64,000 nucleotides of DNA. Source: Spirosoma luteum DSM 19990. Lineage in GTDB: Bacteria; Bacteroidota; Bacteroidia; Cytophagales; Spirosomataceae. A program made the translations under genes and the position numbers. The stretch is from the NCBI RefSeq assembly GCF_000374065.1, contig NZ_KB893311.1, forward strand, positions 62,001 to 126,000, read 5' to 3'. The notes beneath the pieces were generated by a model that made no database searches, was not told the DNA's origin, and saw only the letters and a program-made list of their open reading frames with translations. Below, one piece after another: positions 28,009-37,335 of the stretch (its first letter is position 1; each line of letters opens with the position of its first letter).

Positions 28009-29245
28009 GGGGGTTTTGTTTCTCCTGCTCACGACCCTCTCCCTCCAAGCGCAGCCCGTGCTGCCGCTCGACAGCATTCTGGTGCGTATCAACCAGGACA
28101 ATCCGCTGCTGAAACCGTTTGGCAGTCGGGCGGCCGCGGCTCGTGCCTACGCCGAGGGCGCGCGTAGCTGGATGGCGCCCATGGTGGGCTTAGGTACGTT
28201 TCGGGTGCCCTATCCGGGACAATCGCTCGCGGAAGGAAGCAACCGGGGCAGTCTGATCGTGGTGGCCGAGCAAACGATTCCCAATGCCGCCCGGCAGCGG
28301 GCAGAGCAAACGTATCAGCAGTCGAAAGCAGCCATCGACGTAGCGGCACGGGGGGTTACGCTCAACCAGCTTCGCAACGATGCCCGGCAACTGTATTACG
28401 ACTGGCTCGTGCTGGAAAAACAACGAGCGATCCTCCTCGAAAATCAGCGCATTCTGCAACTGGCCAAGAAGTTAGCCGACATCCGCTACCCCTATCAGCA
28501 AGGAAGTCTGGGCAGTATCTATAAAGCACAGGGTAGGCTCGAAGAACTGGTCAATATGCTGCTAATGAACGAAAGTACCGCAGCCCGTAAACGTATCGGG
28601 CTGAATACGCTGATGAACCGCCCCAAAACGGATACGTTTCAAATCGACACCACCAACCGCCCGGAAGAACCCCTGCTGACCCTGCCCACGACGGATGAAA
28701 TTGGCGAAGCCCGCTCCGACATTAAGCGCGTAGACAAGCAGATTCTGAGTATGCAGGCGGGCATCGAAGCACAGAAAGCCCGCGCCCGGCCCGACTTCAG
28801 GCTCAACTTCACCCATTTTTTGCCGTTTGTGGGGCCGGTCAGCCTGATGCCCCAGCAATTTACGCTGATGGGCATGATTTCGATTCCGATTGTGCCCTGG
28901 GCTGCCCGCGGTTACAAAGCCGAGATAAAAGGAATGCAGTTGGACATCGACGCGATGCGGTCCGAACGCGCCGGCATGCTCAACGACACGCAGGGGATGG
29001 TGGCTCAAACGCTCACCGATATCCGTACCCTGAAAACGCAGTTGAGCAATTACGAGACCCGGATTATTCCGGCTCTGCGCCGGAACTACGACACCCAACT
29101 GATTGCTTACGAGCAGAATAAGGGTGAGTTGCCCCTGGTTATTGATGCCTGGGAAACGCTGAACATGACCCAGATGGACTACCTGACCCGGTTGCAGGAT
29201 TACTACCGCATGATTGTGAGTTATGAAAAAGAACTGGAGAAATAA
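27959..29245 (+). CDS. TolC-family outer-membrane channel (CusC/CzcC type)
   Basis: A 428-residue outer-membrane efflux protein with a signal peptide (LLTTLSLQAQ) and two long coiled-coil blocks typical of TolC (ARQRAEQTYQQSKAAIDVAA; GMVAQTLTDIRTLKTQLSNY). It forms the exit duct for the CusAB pump. The start inside cusA and the 23-base overlap with the next gene indicate translational coupling. Its DNA continues the same GC-rich style as its neighbours. Confidence 0.85.
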   Translation: MNFANLVSSTYWKRRIEGVLFLLLTTLSLQAQPVLPLDSILVRINQDNPLLKPFGSRAAAARAYAEGARSWMAPMVGLGTFRVPYPGQSLAEGSNRGSLIVVAEQTIPNAARQRAEQTYQQSKAAIDVAARGVTLNQLRNDARQLYYDWLVLEKQRAILLENQRILQLAKKLADIRYPYQQGSLGSIYKAQGRLEELVNMLLMNESTAARKRIGLNTLMNRPKTDTFQIDTTNRPEEPLLTLPTTDEIGEARSDIKRVDKQILSMQAGIEAQKARARPDFRLNFTHFLPFVGPVSLMPQQFTLMGMISIPIVPWAARGYKAEIKGMQLDIDAMRSERAGMLNDTQGMVAQTLTDIRTLKTQLSNYETRIIPALRRNYDTQLIAYEQNKGELPLVIDAWETLNMTQMDYLTRLQDYYRMIVSYEKELEK

Positions 29246-30632
29246 ACCCGAATTTTGGCTTCCCGGTTGGGTGTTAGGGCTGGTACTGGTAACCCTCTCT
29301 GGCTGCCAGTCGGGCACCGAGAATAAGGAGAGCCAGTCCCCGGCTAATCCCATCACCAGCGACCGGCCCGCGCATAACCACGCGGGTGAAGCCGCCGAAT
29401 ACACCTGCCCCATGCACCCCCAGATTGTGCAGGACGCGCCGGGTTCCTGCCCCATCTGCGGCATGGACCTGGTCAAAAAGCACCCCGCCGGTGTTGGCGA
29501 CAGCATGGCGGTAGGGGCCGGCCTGAACGCCTTGCTTAAGCCGACCAATTCGGTGGTGGTGGCCAACATTGGTACCGTGCATCCCGAACGGCGCAATGAA
29601 CCCGTTGCCGTCGATGCCAACGGCATCGTCACCTACGACACCCGCCGACTGTACACCATTCCGGCCCGGTTTGGGGGGCGCATCGAGAAACTCTACGTCC
29701 GCTATAACTACCAGCCCGTTCGCAAAGGGCAGAAACTCCTGGAACTCTACAGCCCCGACATCGTAACGGCGCAGCGGGAGTTGATTTACCTGCTCGAATC
29801 CGATGCCACCAACGCGCCCCTGATTGCCGCAGCGAAGCAAAAACTACGGCTGCTGGGCGTAACGGACGGACAGATTTCGGGTCTCGTCAACACACACAAA
29901 CCAAGTTATTCCCTGGCCGTATTCAGCCCCTACGATGGCTACGTGGTAGAAGCAACGGCTCCCCCGCCAGACGCACCTACCCAACCCGGCATGGGGACCC
30001 CGTCGGGCAGAGGAATGGGGGGGGGGATGAGCAGTGGTACGGACGAAATTACCTTTTCTCAGCCCGCGCCCGCGTCGGAAAATATGGGTAGCCCATCGCC
30101 GTTGTTGCTGCGCGAGGGGCAGTACGTAACCACCGGGCAAACCCTGTTTCGGGTGGTCAACGCCGGTAAACTGTGGGCCGAGTTCCGGCTTTACGCCCGC
30201 GATGCTACTGATATCAAAACCGGTGACCCACTGACCATCACCTTCGACCAAACCCGGCAGGCTCCCCTGAAGGCGCGGGTCAGTTTGGTGGTGCCGTTTC
30301 TAGAAAATGGTACTCGCTTTACGACGATTCGGGTGTACTTACCCGGTGGAGCCAACACCCGCGTGGGGCAGTTGGCCCACGCCAAAATTCAACAACCGGC
30401 CACCAGGGGGCTGTGGCTTCCGGCCGCAGCGGTGCTGGATTTAGGGAATGAACAGGTCGCTTTTTTGCAAACCGGGGCGGGTATTTTCCAACCCGTTCGG
30501 GTGCAGACCGGCCCGCAGGCGGGTAACCAGATTGCCATCACGGGCGGACTGACCGCTGACCAGGCCGTAGCGGAGAACGCCCAGTTTTTAATCGACAGCG
30601 AAAGCTTTGTTAACGTAACTACCAAAAAATGA
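29223..30632 (+). CDS. cusB: CusB-type efflux adaptor with HMBD, first copy
   Basis: A 469-residue periplasmic membrane-fusion lipoprotein (lipobox LSGC). Residues about 59-83 form a heavy-metal-binding domain ([10 protein letters not shown]...SCPICGMDL) thought to bind Cu(I)/Ag(I). Then come a barrel-sandwich hybrid ([20 protein letters not shown]), an alpha-hairpin and beta-barrel domains, with a Met/Gly-rich insert ([16 protein letters not shown]) in the lipoyl region. It links the RND pump to the TolC channel. Two adaptors in one operon suggest a mixed hexamer or specialised roles. Overlaps the next gene by four bases. Confidence 0.88.
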   Translation: MKKNWRNKPEFWLPGWVLGLVLVTLSGCQSGTENKESQSPANPITSDRPAHNHAGEAAEYTCPMHPQIVQDAPGSCPICGMDLVKKHPAGVGDSMAVGAGLNALLKPTNSVVVANIGTVHPERRNEPVAVDANGIVTYDTRRLYTIPARFGGRIEKLYVRYNYQPVRKGQKLLELYSPDIVTAQRELIYLLESDATNAPLIAAAKQKLRLLGVTDGQISGLVNTHKPSYSLAVFSPYDGYVVEATAPPPDAPTQPGMGTPSGRGMGGGMSSGTDEITFSQPAPASENMGSPSPLLLREGQYVTTGQTLFRVVNAGKLWAEFRLYARDATDIKTGDPLTITFDQTRQAPLKARVSLVVPFLENGTRFTTIRVYLPGGANTRVGQLAHAKIQQPATRGLWLPAAAVLDLGNEQVAFLQTGAGIFQPVRVQTGPQAGNQIAITGGLTADQAVAENAQFLIDSESFVNVTTKK

Positions 30633-31945
30633 AGACGCTCATTCAATTAAGTGCCGGGTTTCTGCTGTTGCTGACGCTTGTCTCCTGCACGAAGCAGGGC
30701 GATAACGCGCAAACGGCCGACTCGACGGTGGCCCTGAGCGGGCATACTGAAGGCCGTCAGCATCCGGCCGGTACGCAGTACACCTGCCCCATGCACCCCC
30801 AGATTGTGCAGGACGCGCCGGGTTCCTGTCCCATCTGTGGCATGGACCTGGTACCCATCAAAAAGAATGGCTCAGCGAATACCACCCTCGTGCTGAGCGA
30901 AAGCCAGATGCAGCTTGCCAATGTGCGGGTGCAGCCCGTATCGAGCGGCAGCATCGGTAACGCGACGGTGCTGAACGCCCGCCTGGCCGCCGACCAGGAG
31001 AAAACCGATGTCATCAGCAGCCGCGTGGCGGGTCGCATCGACCGGCTGTACGTGAAAGAAACCGGTCAGGCTATCCGCAAAGGGCAGGTGCTGTACGAGA
31101 TTTACAGCGAACCTCTTCTTACCGACCAGCAGGAGTACCTGGTGGCTCTGGCGCAGGAAGCGGCCTTTCCAGCGGAGAAAAAATACAGTCAGTTCCGGCA
31201 GGCCGCCGAGCAGAAACTCCGGCTCTACGGCATGACCCCGGCGCAGATTACCCAACTGGCCAGCACCAAAAAAGTGCAGCCGCGCATTCCGTTCGTGGCC
31301 CCGGCGGGTGGTACGGTTACGGAGGTAGCCGTTAGCGAAGGACAGTACGTGGCCGAGGGCGCATTGCTGTACCGGTTAGTGAACCTGAGCCAGCTATGGG
31401 TCGAAGCCGAGTTGTACGCGGGCGAATCGGGCTACGTAAAAGTAGGCGACCGGGTGCCGGTGGTCGTAGTAGGCAGCGAGAATTCGCAGCCACTCATGGC
31501 GCGGGTAGCGTTTATCAATCCCGAATACCGCGCCGGGAGTCAGGTGTTAACCCTACGGGCGGTGCTGCCCAATCCGGGTGGGCAGCTTCAGCCGGGGCAG
31601 CAGGCACGGGTGACCCTCCGGCACGGGGTTCAAAAAGGAATAACCCTTCCCACCACGGCTGTTGTTCGCGCTGGTGAAGGGGCGGTGGTGTTTGTGCAGA
31701 CCGACACCAACACCTTCCAGCCGCGCCGGGTGCAGCTGGGCACCGAAACCGACGAGCGTGTGGCCATCACCGGGGGCCTAACCGGCGATGAAACCGTGGC
31801 CATGTCGGGGGCGTATCTGCTGTACAGCGAAATGGTCTTAAAAAAAGGCATTAACCCGTTCACGAAACAACCGGATACCGAGGGCGTAAAAACAACGCCC
31901 ACCATCGAATCGAATCCAGCGCCTATGGCTGGCATGAAGATGTGA
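30629..31945 (+). CDS. cusB: CusB-type efflux adaptor with HMBD, second copy
   Basis: A 438-residue paralogue of the preceding adaptor: lipobox LVSC, HMBD ([10 protein letters not shown]...[13 protein letters not shown]), barrel-sandwich ([20 protein letters not shown]), hairpin and the C-terminal [16 protein letters not shown] block. The C-terminus is Met-rich (PAPMAGMKM). The 74-base HMBD-coding stretch (30779-30852) is almost identical to that of the first copy although the rest has diverged, pointing to gene conversion. Confidence 0.88.
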   Translation: MKTLIQLSAGFLLLLTLVSCTKQGDNAQTADSTVALSGHTEGRQHPAGTQYTCPMHPQIVQDAPGSCPICGMDLVPIKKNGSANTTLVLSESQMQLANVRVQPVSSGSIGNATVLNARLAADQEKTDVISSRVAGRIDRLYVKETGQAIRKGQVLYEIYSEPLLTDQQEYLVALAQEAAFPAEKKYSQFRQAAEQKLRLYGMTPAQITQLASTKKVQPRIPFVAPAGGTVTEVAVSEGQYVAEGALLYRLVNLSQLWVEAELYAGESGYVKVGDRVPVVVVGSENSQPLMARVAFINPEYRAGSQVLTLRAVLPNPGGQLQPGQQARVTLRHGVQKGITLPTTAVVRAGEGAVVFVQTDTNTFQPRRVQLGTETDERVAITGGLTGDETVAMSGAYLLYSEMVLKKGINPFTKQPDTEGVKTTPTIESNPAPMAGMKM

Positions 31946-31975
31946 GGAACTGCTAACTGAAATCCGAATGGCGCG

Positions 31976-32101
31976 ATGAACAACATGATGGATACTACGA
32001 AAGGCTTTATGGGCCTGGGAATGGTGACTGGCGGAGTATTTCTTCTGGTTCTGATACTTCTGTCGATTTGGTTTGTCAAAAAAATCAGCAACAAAACGTA
32101 A
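31976..32101 (+). CDS. Small membrane protein, 41 residues
   Basis: Reads MNNMMDTTKGFMGLGMVTGG followed by a single helix (VFLLVLILLSIWFV) and a short basic tail. It fits exactly between cusB and the next gene (its TAA touches the next ATG), so it is very likely translated. Similar tiny Met-containing helices occur in metal efflux operons; the role is unknown, perhaps a pump accessory subunit. Confidence 0.6.
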   Translation: MNNMMDTTKGFMGLGMVTGGVFLLVLILLSIWFVKKISNKT

Positions 32102-32755
32102 ATGCAAGTACTTAATCCCGGTTTGTTTCTGGTTCCTGGTATCGCCTTATTTCTGGTGATTGTAGCTTATCTGTATTTTTTCCGACGAGTTCCCAACAAG
32201 TTTGCTTACCGGAAGTATATAGTTTTGGTAGCCGGGCTGGCTTTTCTATTGAATTTTCTTTGGGAAGTTTCGCAGGGTTTCCTGTATGTAGGCTACCAGT
32301 ACGACTGGAAGCATATATCTTTCTGTGCGCTGGCCTCTGTAGCGGATGTGGTAATGGTTTTGATACTCTTCTACGGCTTTGTACTGGTCTATGGGGAGAT
32401 AGGATGGACGCAAAATTTGACACCGATTCGGGTTGCACTACTGACCCTTGCCGGAGGGGCGGGTGCCATTGTGGCTGAAAAGATTCATACGGCAAGGGGT
32501 AGCTGGTCGTATACTGATGCCATGCCTATGCTTCTATGGGTGAATGTGGGCCTGATACCCGTGCTGCAATTCACCGTGTTGCCGCTACTTGTTTTTTGTG
32601 TTATACCAATGATGCGTATGCGACAGAGGAATTCCAAATCAAAAGAAAATAGGGGGAATGCAACTTACACATGCCCCAGGCATTTGGAAGTAAAATCAGA
32701 CAAGCCAGGCAATTGCCCTAAATGCGGAATGGCTCTTGTAAAAGGAGACAATTAA
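32102..32755 (+). CDS. Multi-TM membrane protein fused to a heavy-metal-binding domain
   Basis: The only intact copy of a three-member family in this window. It has about six helices (LNPGLFLVPGIALFLVIVAY; LVAGLAFLLNFLWEVSQG; ALASVADVVMVLILFYGFVL; VALLTLAGGAGAIVAEKIH; PVLQFTVLPLLVFCVI), then, after a Lys/Arg-rich linker, an HMBD (YTCPRHLEVK...NCPKCGMAL, about residues 189-213). In that HMBD the usual CPMHP reads CPRHL. Conserved motifs GSWSYTDAMP and PVLQFT mark the family. The HMBD suggests a metal-linked role; the membrane part has no known function. Confidence 0.7.
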   Translation: MQVLNPGLFLVPGIALFLVIVAYLYFFRRVPNKFAYRKYIVLVAGLAFLLNFLWEVSQGFLYVGYQYDWKHISFCALASVADVVMVLILFYGFVLVYGEIGWTQNLTPIRVALLTLAGGAGAIVAEKIHTARGSWSYTDAMPMLLWVNVGLIPVLQFTVLPLLVFCVIPMMRMRQRNSKSKENRGNATYTCPRHLEVKSDKPGNCPKCGMALVKGDN

Positions 32756-32803
32756 CCACTAACCAGTTAAAGCAAAAGGCAAATCATCAGCCTCATTGCC
32801 TCA

Positions 32804-32938
32804 TTGGTCTCGGCACTTATCATGATTGTAGGATTCATACTTCAGGTGAGGATCACCAGGAAACTTTTGAAAGAAGTAAATAAACTCAGTGACGCTCAAA
32901 ACAAACTGATAAGCCAGGCAAATACATCAGGTGCGTAA
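32804..32938 (+). pseudogene. Remnant or small membrane peptide
   Basis: An open stretch with a hydrophobic helix (ISLIASLVSALIMIVGFIL) and an amphipathic tail (KEVNKLSDAQNKLISQ) ends at TAA 32936-32938. Only a TTG (32804) or an internal ATG (32822) could start it, and the helix begins upstream of both, so it may have lost its start. Confidence 0.35.
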
Positions 32939-32972
32939 TCGTTCTTGTAAACATTTCAAAATAGATCTGACT

Positions 32973-33356
32973 ATGACAATCAATATGCAAATCTGCTGGC
33001 TTTTTATAGTAGCTATACCAATAGCTTGTGTAGCATGGACGGTAACTCATGAAGAGGTATTTCGCGAACCAAGAGAATATTGTGTTAAGCGCAGCCAAAA
33101 TGGTAAGACTTTGCTGGAAAGAAAGTTTTTCTATCTGTTTACATGCGAGTATTGTTTTAGCCACTACCTGGTCATTTTAGTACTGGCTTTTACCGGATAT
33201 AAACTGTTGCTGGAGGATTGGAGAGGTTATGTATTTGCTGGATTTGCATTGGTATGGGTAGCTACTATTTACATGAGTTTGTTTGGGTTAATACGCCAGG
33301 ATATAAAAAAGGAAAAAACTGAAATTCAGTTAATGAAAGAAAAATCTGATAAATAA
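32973..33356 (+). CDS. Membrane protein with CEYC motif
   Basis: A 127-residue protein starting MTINMQICWLFIVAIPIACV. Three helices flank a short loop with FTCEYCFSHY (about residue 50); the final helix (GYVFAGFALVWVATIYMSLF) is followed by a charged tail. The Cys-x2-Cys...His arrangement resembles DUF1360-type small membrane proteins. It is the first gene in the AT-rich segment and precedes the Cys-rich protein and the Nuo-like operon. Confidence 0.55.
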   Translation: MTINMQICWLFIVAIPIACVAWTVTHEEVFREPREYCVKRSQNGKTLLERKFFYLFTCEYCFSHYLVILVLAFTGYKLLLEDWRGYVFAGFALVWVATIYMSLFGLIRQDIKKEKTEIQLMKEKSDK

Positions 33357-33361
33357 TAAAA

Positions 33362-33405
33362 CCGGGTAACAGCGGAACTGAAGAGCCGGGCAACAGCGGA
33401 ACTGA
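33362..33405. repeat. Tandem direct repeat before the Cys-rich protein
   Basis: Two 20-base copies (33362-33381 and 33386-33405; core aacagcggaactga) with a 24-base period and one mismatch. They lie just upstream of the copper-storage-like gene and could be a regulator site or a small duplication. Confidence 0.5.
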
Positions 33406-33429
33406 TGAAGCAATTTAAACTGTATCAAA

Positions 33430-33750
33430 ATGGACAATCAACAAATGCAAAGCTGTATTGAGGCCTGTGATGCCTGTGCAGCAGCATGTGAAAAATGCGC
33501 AGAAGAGTGTCAGGGAGAACAAGGCATGGAACAGTGCGAAAAACTTTGCAGGGACTGTGCTGATGCCTGCCATAAATGTGCTGATGAATGCAGAAGCATG
33601 AGCAGTACAGCTTCTCAATCAGCACAAACATGCGCCGATGCCTGCCGTGCATGTGCCGAAGAGTGTGAAAAGCACAACAACGAAATGTGCAAAAAATGCG
33701 CAGAAGAATGCAGGAAATGTGAGGCAGAATGTAGAAAGATTGCGGCTTAA
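33430..33750 (+). CDS. Four-helix-bundle copper-binding protein (Csp/DUF326 type)
   Basis: A 106-residue cytosolic protein with 21 cysteines in CxxxC / CxxC register (SCIEACDACAAACEKCAEEC and similar), the pattern of copper storage proteins, in which Cys line the core of a four-helix bundle and hold many Cu(I) ions. There is no signal peptide, so it would store or buffer cytosolic copper. AGA/AGG and AAA-rich codons differ from the flanking GC-rich genes. A hairpin follows it. Confidence 0.85.
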   Translation: MDNQQMQSCIEACDACAAACEKCAEECQGEQGMEQCEKLCRDCADACHKCADECRSMSSTASQSAQTCADACRACAEECEKHNNEMCKKCAEECRKCEAECRKIAA

Positions 33751-33754
33751 ATTA

Positions 33755-33799
33755 AACAAACAGGCTATTAGAGAATGATAAACTGATAGCCTGTTTGTT
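33755..33799 (+). terminator. Hairpin after the Cys-rich protein gene
   Basis: Perfect 14-base arms (33755-33768 and 33786-33799) with a 17-base loop, starting four bases after the stop codon; followed by an A/T stretch without a clean T-run. Confidence 0.6.
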
Positions 33800-33890
33800 A
33801 AATTTATCAGCCATGAAAATAGTATTACAAAGCAATACAGATAGTGTTCTTTACAAGTAAGACAAATTCAAATTGCATAAATTGTTACCT

Positions 33891-34250
33891 ATGCCAAACA
33901 CTTATTACCTTATTTTATTGGCAATGTTACTTTGTATTACAGCTTTAGCTGGTTGTTTGTACCTGCTTAAAAAAAGCATGGGTATAATAATAAAGGAACC
34001 AGCCAAAGATGTACCTGTAGAAGCGGGTAGCCTACCACAAAAACCGGCATGGGTAAGGTTTCATGTGCATTATTACGGTTTTGCACTACTGTTCCTTGCC
34101 TTTGATATGGAAATGGCATTTATGTATCCCTGGGCGGTTGTTTATAAAGAGTTGGGCATAACGGCACTTATTGATATGGGTGTTTTCCTAATGATACTTT
34201 TTCTCGGACTGTTGTATACCTGGAGCCAGGGTGGTTTAAAAAGACAATAA
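33891..34250 (+). CDS. nuoA: NuoA-like subunit of a complex I-related membrane complex
   Basis: A 119-residue protein with three helices. The NuoA signature is clear: RFHVHYYGFALLFLAFDMEMAFMYPWAVVYKELG, including the acidic pair DMEM. It starts at ATG 33891, the first possible start giving a membrane-protein N-terminus. NuoA links the peripheral and membrane arms in complex I. First of eight tightly packed genes; two bases separate it from the fusion gene. Confidence 0.88.
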   Translation: MPNTYYLILLAMLLCITALAGCLYLLKKSMGIIIKEPAKDVPVEAGSLPQKPAWVRFHVHYYGFALLFLAFDMEMAFMYPWAVVYKELGITALIDMGVFLMILFLGLLYTWSQGGLKRQ

Positions 34251-34252
34251 CT

Positions 34253-36397
34253 ATGGAAAGTCAATCAATCAAGTACGGAAGCAGAAAAGGAAAACAAACT
34301 GCCTTTAAGCAACTGTTGTCAGGAGTTGCCAGTAAGTCACTGTGGGTATTTCCTGTTCCGGGTCTGAACGGTTTGTTAGCCAAAGGCTTTAATCCACATC
34401 AAAAAGGAGTAAACATTGCTACGACACCAAAGCATGCAAATGTATTGCTCGTTACTTCACCGCTGCCTGAAAAACTAACAACGTATGCAGCGAATGCATA
34501 TGCTCAAATGCCTCGTCCCCGTTTGCTGGTTTTTGTAGGCATTAGTTCCATTGATCCGCTACCGTCTCCCCACTTTGTTTTGTCTACTGATGAAATTAAT
34601 CTTCTTTCTCAAAAAATTTCTTTTTCCCATGCGTGGTCTGAAGAGGCTGTGGCTTATGAGCTTCCTGATACCGATGACGGCAAGAGCGTTTATACCTGCC
34701 CCATGCACCCAGAGGTTCAAAGTGACCAGCCAGGGAACTGCCCCAAATGCGGGATGGCACTGGTGAAAAAGGACGATGAGGTGAAGTCAATAGATAAGTT
34801 CGGCAACAAAGGGGAAAAGCAGCAGCATGAACACATGTACGCTGAAGTAAAGGAAGATAAAGACATTTTCACCTGTCCTATGCATCCTGAAATACAAAGT
34901 GATAAGCCCGGCAATTGCCCGATATGTGGAATGACACTGGTGAAAAAGCACCATGAAGAACAGCAAGCAGGTATGACTAAAAATGAAGTTGATGGACACC
35001 ATCTTCATGAACACAGGCGGGGAGTCATGAACCTTCGTGAACCTGAAAGCAAGCAATCCCTAAATAAAGAAGTGGCAGATGATAAAAATGTTTACACATG
35101 CCCTATGCATCCTGAAGTGCAAAGTAATGAAGCGGGTCAATGCCCTAAGTGTGGAATGAGGTTGGTGAAAAAGGAAGAGGAAAAAGGAAACGAGTTGAAA
35201 GGCGAAGAAGAAAATAAAAGCCAACACCACAATCAAGATACGCAAAATCATCACGGGCATCCAATTGAAAACGATGTGGATACTCACGACATGAACGTGG
35301 ATGAACAGAAAACGCAGGATGTGCAAGGGCATGATAAGAGTAAACATGAAGGGCATGAGGATATGGCAGGCATGAGTGGTAGGGAGGGTGGCTTTATGTC
35401 AATGGTGCAAATGACGAAGGATATGCCCCGAAGTGAAGATGGCCTGGCAATGGAGATGAGCGATGTTTTTTTTGGTCCGTTTCATCCCGGGTTACCGGGA
35501 GGGCTGCTGGTAAAAATGAAGCTGGATGGTGATACTGTCATGAAGGCAACGATTGAAAGGGATATAGCATCGCAGCATCTGTTACGTCCTTTTCCCAAAT
35601 TACTTTCGCAGCTTCCGCAGCATCTTTCCCAACTTAATCCTTTACTGCATTCAACTTATCACCTGTTGGTTTATAAAGCACTTTCTAATATGGGTGATAG
35701 CAATGATTTGGTGGATGAAGTTGCCTTTCTTGAAAAAGACCGCATAGGCAGCCACCTGAATTGGTTGAGCCTTTTTAGTAGAACGATTGGCGACCGTGAA
35801 TTACACTACCAGGCATCAAAACTATGCTATGAATATCAAACAGGAAAAGCAGCCAAAGCAAATATTTTAATGCTTACGGGTAACGCAGAGAAGACGCTTT
35901 ATCTCAAAAAGAGGCTAAATAATATTGGAATAATACCGGAACATCTTCTTCAATCAGTTACCGGACCAATTGCAAGAGCGGCAGGTATGGAGAAAGATAT
36001 GCGCCAGTCTATGCCTGCTTACCAACACAAAAATTTTAAACCAATAATGCTTCATGAAAATAATGCCTGGGGGCAGTTGCAGGTAAGGCTTGCAGAAATA
36101 GATCAAAGCGTAAAACTGCTTGGCGATGAAAATTTAAATAAGAAAATCATTCTTCCTGAAATCAATAATAGTGATTTGCCTGGGGAACAAAAAGGGGAAG
36201 CCGCGGTGGAAGCGCCCAATGGAAAATTACAATTGTCAATAGAAATAAATGATGGACAGGTGAAAAGCATTGCCATAGAAGCGGCTTCAAAAGTACTTGC
36301 CGACGTGGTGCCACAGATTACCAAAGCACAGGAACTTTCGAATGCATTGGTAAGCATTGCTTCATTGGATATTTCGCCCTGGGAAATGGATGCGTAA
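34253..36397 (+). CDS. NuoB-like / three HMBD / NuoD-like fusion protein without Fe-S ligands
   Basis: 714 residues. Residues 1-135 align by pattern with NuoB (KHANVLLVTSPLPEKLTTYA, QMPRPRLLVFVG) but contain no cysteine, so the N2 cluster ligands (CC, SC, CPPR) are all gone. Three heavy-metal-binding domains follow at about 147-172, 206-231 and 281-306 (YTCPMHPEVQ, CPKCGM etc.), joined by Glu/Lys/His linkers, then a His-rich stretch (325-370). From about 381 the rest matches NuoD: FFGPFHPGLPGGLLVKMKLDG, DRIGSHLNWLSLFSR, GPIARAAGMEKDMRQSMPAY, LDISPWEMDA. The quinone-site HGV motif and the GYLHRG/EK block are lost. Position between nuoA and nuoH equals B-C-D in complex I. Confidence 0.85.
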   Translation: MESQSIKYGSRKGKQTAFKQLLSGVASKSLWVFPVPGLNGLLAKGFNPHQKGVNIATTPKHANVLLVTSPLPEKLTTYAANAYAQMPRPRLLVFVGISSIDPLPSPHFVLSTDEINLLSQKISFSHAWSEEAVAYELPDTDDGKSVYTCPMHPEVQSDQPGNCPKCGMALVKKDDEVKSIDKFGNKGEKQQHEHMYAEVKEDKDIFTCPMHPEIQSDKPGNCPICGMTLVKKHHEEQQAGMTKNEVDGHHLHEHRRGVMNLREPESKQSLNKEVADDKNVYTCPMHPEVQSNEAGQCPKCGMRLVKKEEEKGNELKGEEENKSQHHNQDTQNHHGHPIENDVDTHDMNVDEQKTQDVQGHDKSKHEGHEDMAGMSGREGGFMSMVQMTKDMPRSEDGLAMEMSDVFFGPFHPGLPGGLLVKMKLDGDTVMKATIERDIASQHLLRPFPKLLSQLPQHLSQLNPLLHSTYHLLVYKALSNMGDSNDLVDEVAFLEKDRIGSHLNWLSLFSRTIGDRELHYQASKLCYEYQTGKAAKANILMLTGNAEKTLYLKKRLNNIGIIPEHLLQSVTGPIARAAGMEKDMRQSMPAYQHKNFKPIMLHENNAWGQLQVRLAEIDQSVKLLGDENLNKKIILPEINNSDLPGEQKGEAAVEAPNGKLQLSIEINDGQVKSIAIEAASKVLADVVPQITKAQELSNALVSIASLDISPWEMDA

Positions 36398-36447
36398 TTC
36401 CGGTCAGTTATATTGGGTTTAGGATAAAAAATTAAAGGAAAGGAACT

Positions 36448-37335
36448 ATGTGGATACTACTAATTGGTTTGTATCTCTTTTCTGTTTACTTCTTATCCGT
36501 TCTGGAACGGCGGATGGTATATAAAAAATGGAACTTTGCGGCTCCCTTTTCCACACTGGCATTTTTGCTGGTACAGGAAGATGTAAAGCCCCATCAACGG
36601 GATAGGATTTTTTATGAAACGGCGCCTGTTTTATTTATTGCCGCGGCATTAATGGCTGTTGGCGTTTTGCCCTTTGCCAAAGGCTTTATCATCACCGGAC
36701 TTTCAACAGGCGCTTTATTTATTAATGCCGCTTTTGCTTATATCATGGTAGCAATAGTGATGGCTGGATGGGCGCCAAACGGCGTATATAGCATGATTGG
36801 GGGGTGGCGATTTCTGGCACAGTTAATTGCCTACTCAATGCCCATTGTGATGGCGATTACCGCTACGGTAATGAGAGCGGAATCTATGAGCTTAGTGAAT
36901 ATTGTAGCTTCTCAAACACATCTATGGAATATCATTTACCAACCAGTTGGCTTTGTGCTTTTTTACGTTGCCGCGATGGCGCTTGCTTTCCTGCCGCCGT
37001 TTGATTTACCCCTGGCACCCGGCGAACTGGCAGAAGGAGTTTGGGCCGAATTTACAGGGGTCAAGTTACTGCTCTTCCGGCTTGGCAGGTTGATGCTGAT
37101 TTTATCGCTTTCGCTGGCAGTAACGGTTTTGTTTTTAGGTGGATGGGAAGGGCCCCTGTTGCCTGGGTTTGCATGGACCTTTATAAAAACAATTCTGGTC
37201 GCTGCTTCATTTTTCCTTTGCGGACAATATGTACCGCGTGTTCAACACGATGATCTGCTGGAATGGAGTTGGAAGCTACTGACACCGTTGGCTTTATTTA
37301 ATATTCTTTGGGTAGGTATTTTATTATTGTTATGA
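36448..37335 (+). CDS. nuoH: NuoH-like membrane subunit, degenerate quinone region
   Basis: A 295-residue, eight-helix protein with the ERR of TM1 (SVLERRMVYKKW), FLLVQEDVKP, the AQLIAYSMP segment and LPPFDLPLAPGELAEGVWAE, all in NuoH order. Changes are notable: the RxGPNxxG loop that lines the quinone entry is replaced by KKWNFAAPFS, AESEL reads APGEL, and the conserved AEY region reads LGRLML. It therefore probably anchors the fusion protein without reducing quinone. Its stop overlaps nuoJ (ATGA). Confidence 0.83.
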   Translation: MWILLIGLYLFSVYFLSVLERRMVYKKWNFAAPFSTLAFLLVQEDVKPHQRDRIFYETAPVLFIAAALMAVGVLPFAKGFIITGLSTGALFINAAFAYIMVAIVMAGWAPNGVYSMIGGWRFLAQLIAYSMPIVMAITATVMRAESMSLVNIVASQTHLWNIIYQPVGFVLFYVAAMALAFLPPFDLPLAPGELAEGVWAEFTGVKLLLFRLGRLMLILSLSLAVTVLFLGGWEGPLLPGFAWTFIKTILVAASFFLCGQYVPRVQHDDLLEWSWKLLTPLALFNILWVGILLLL

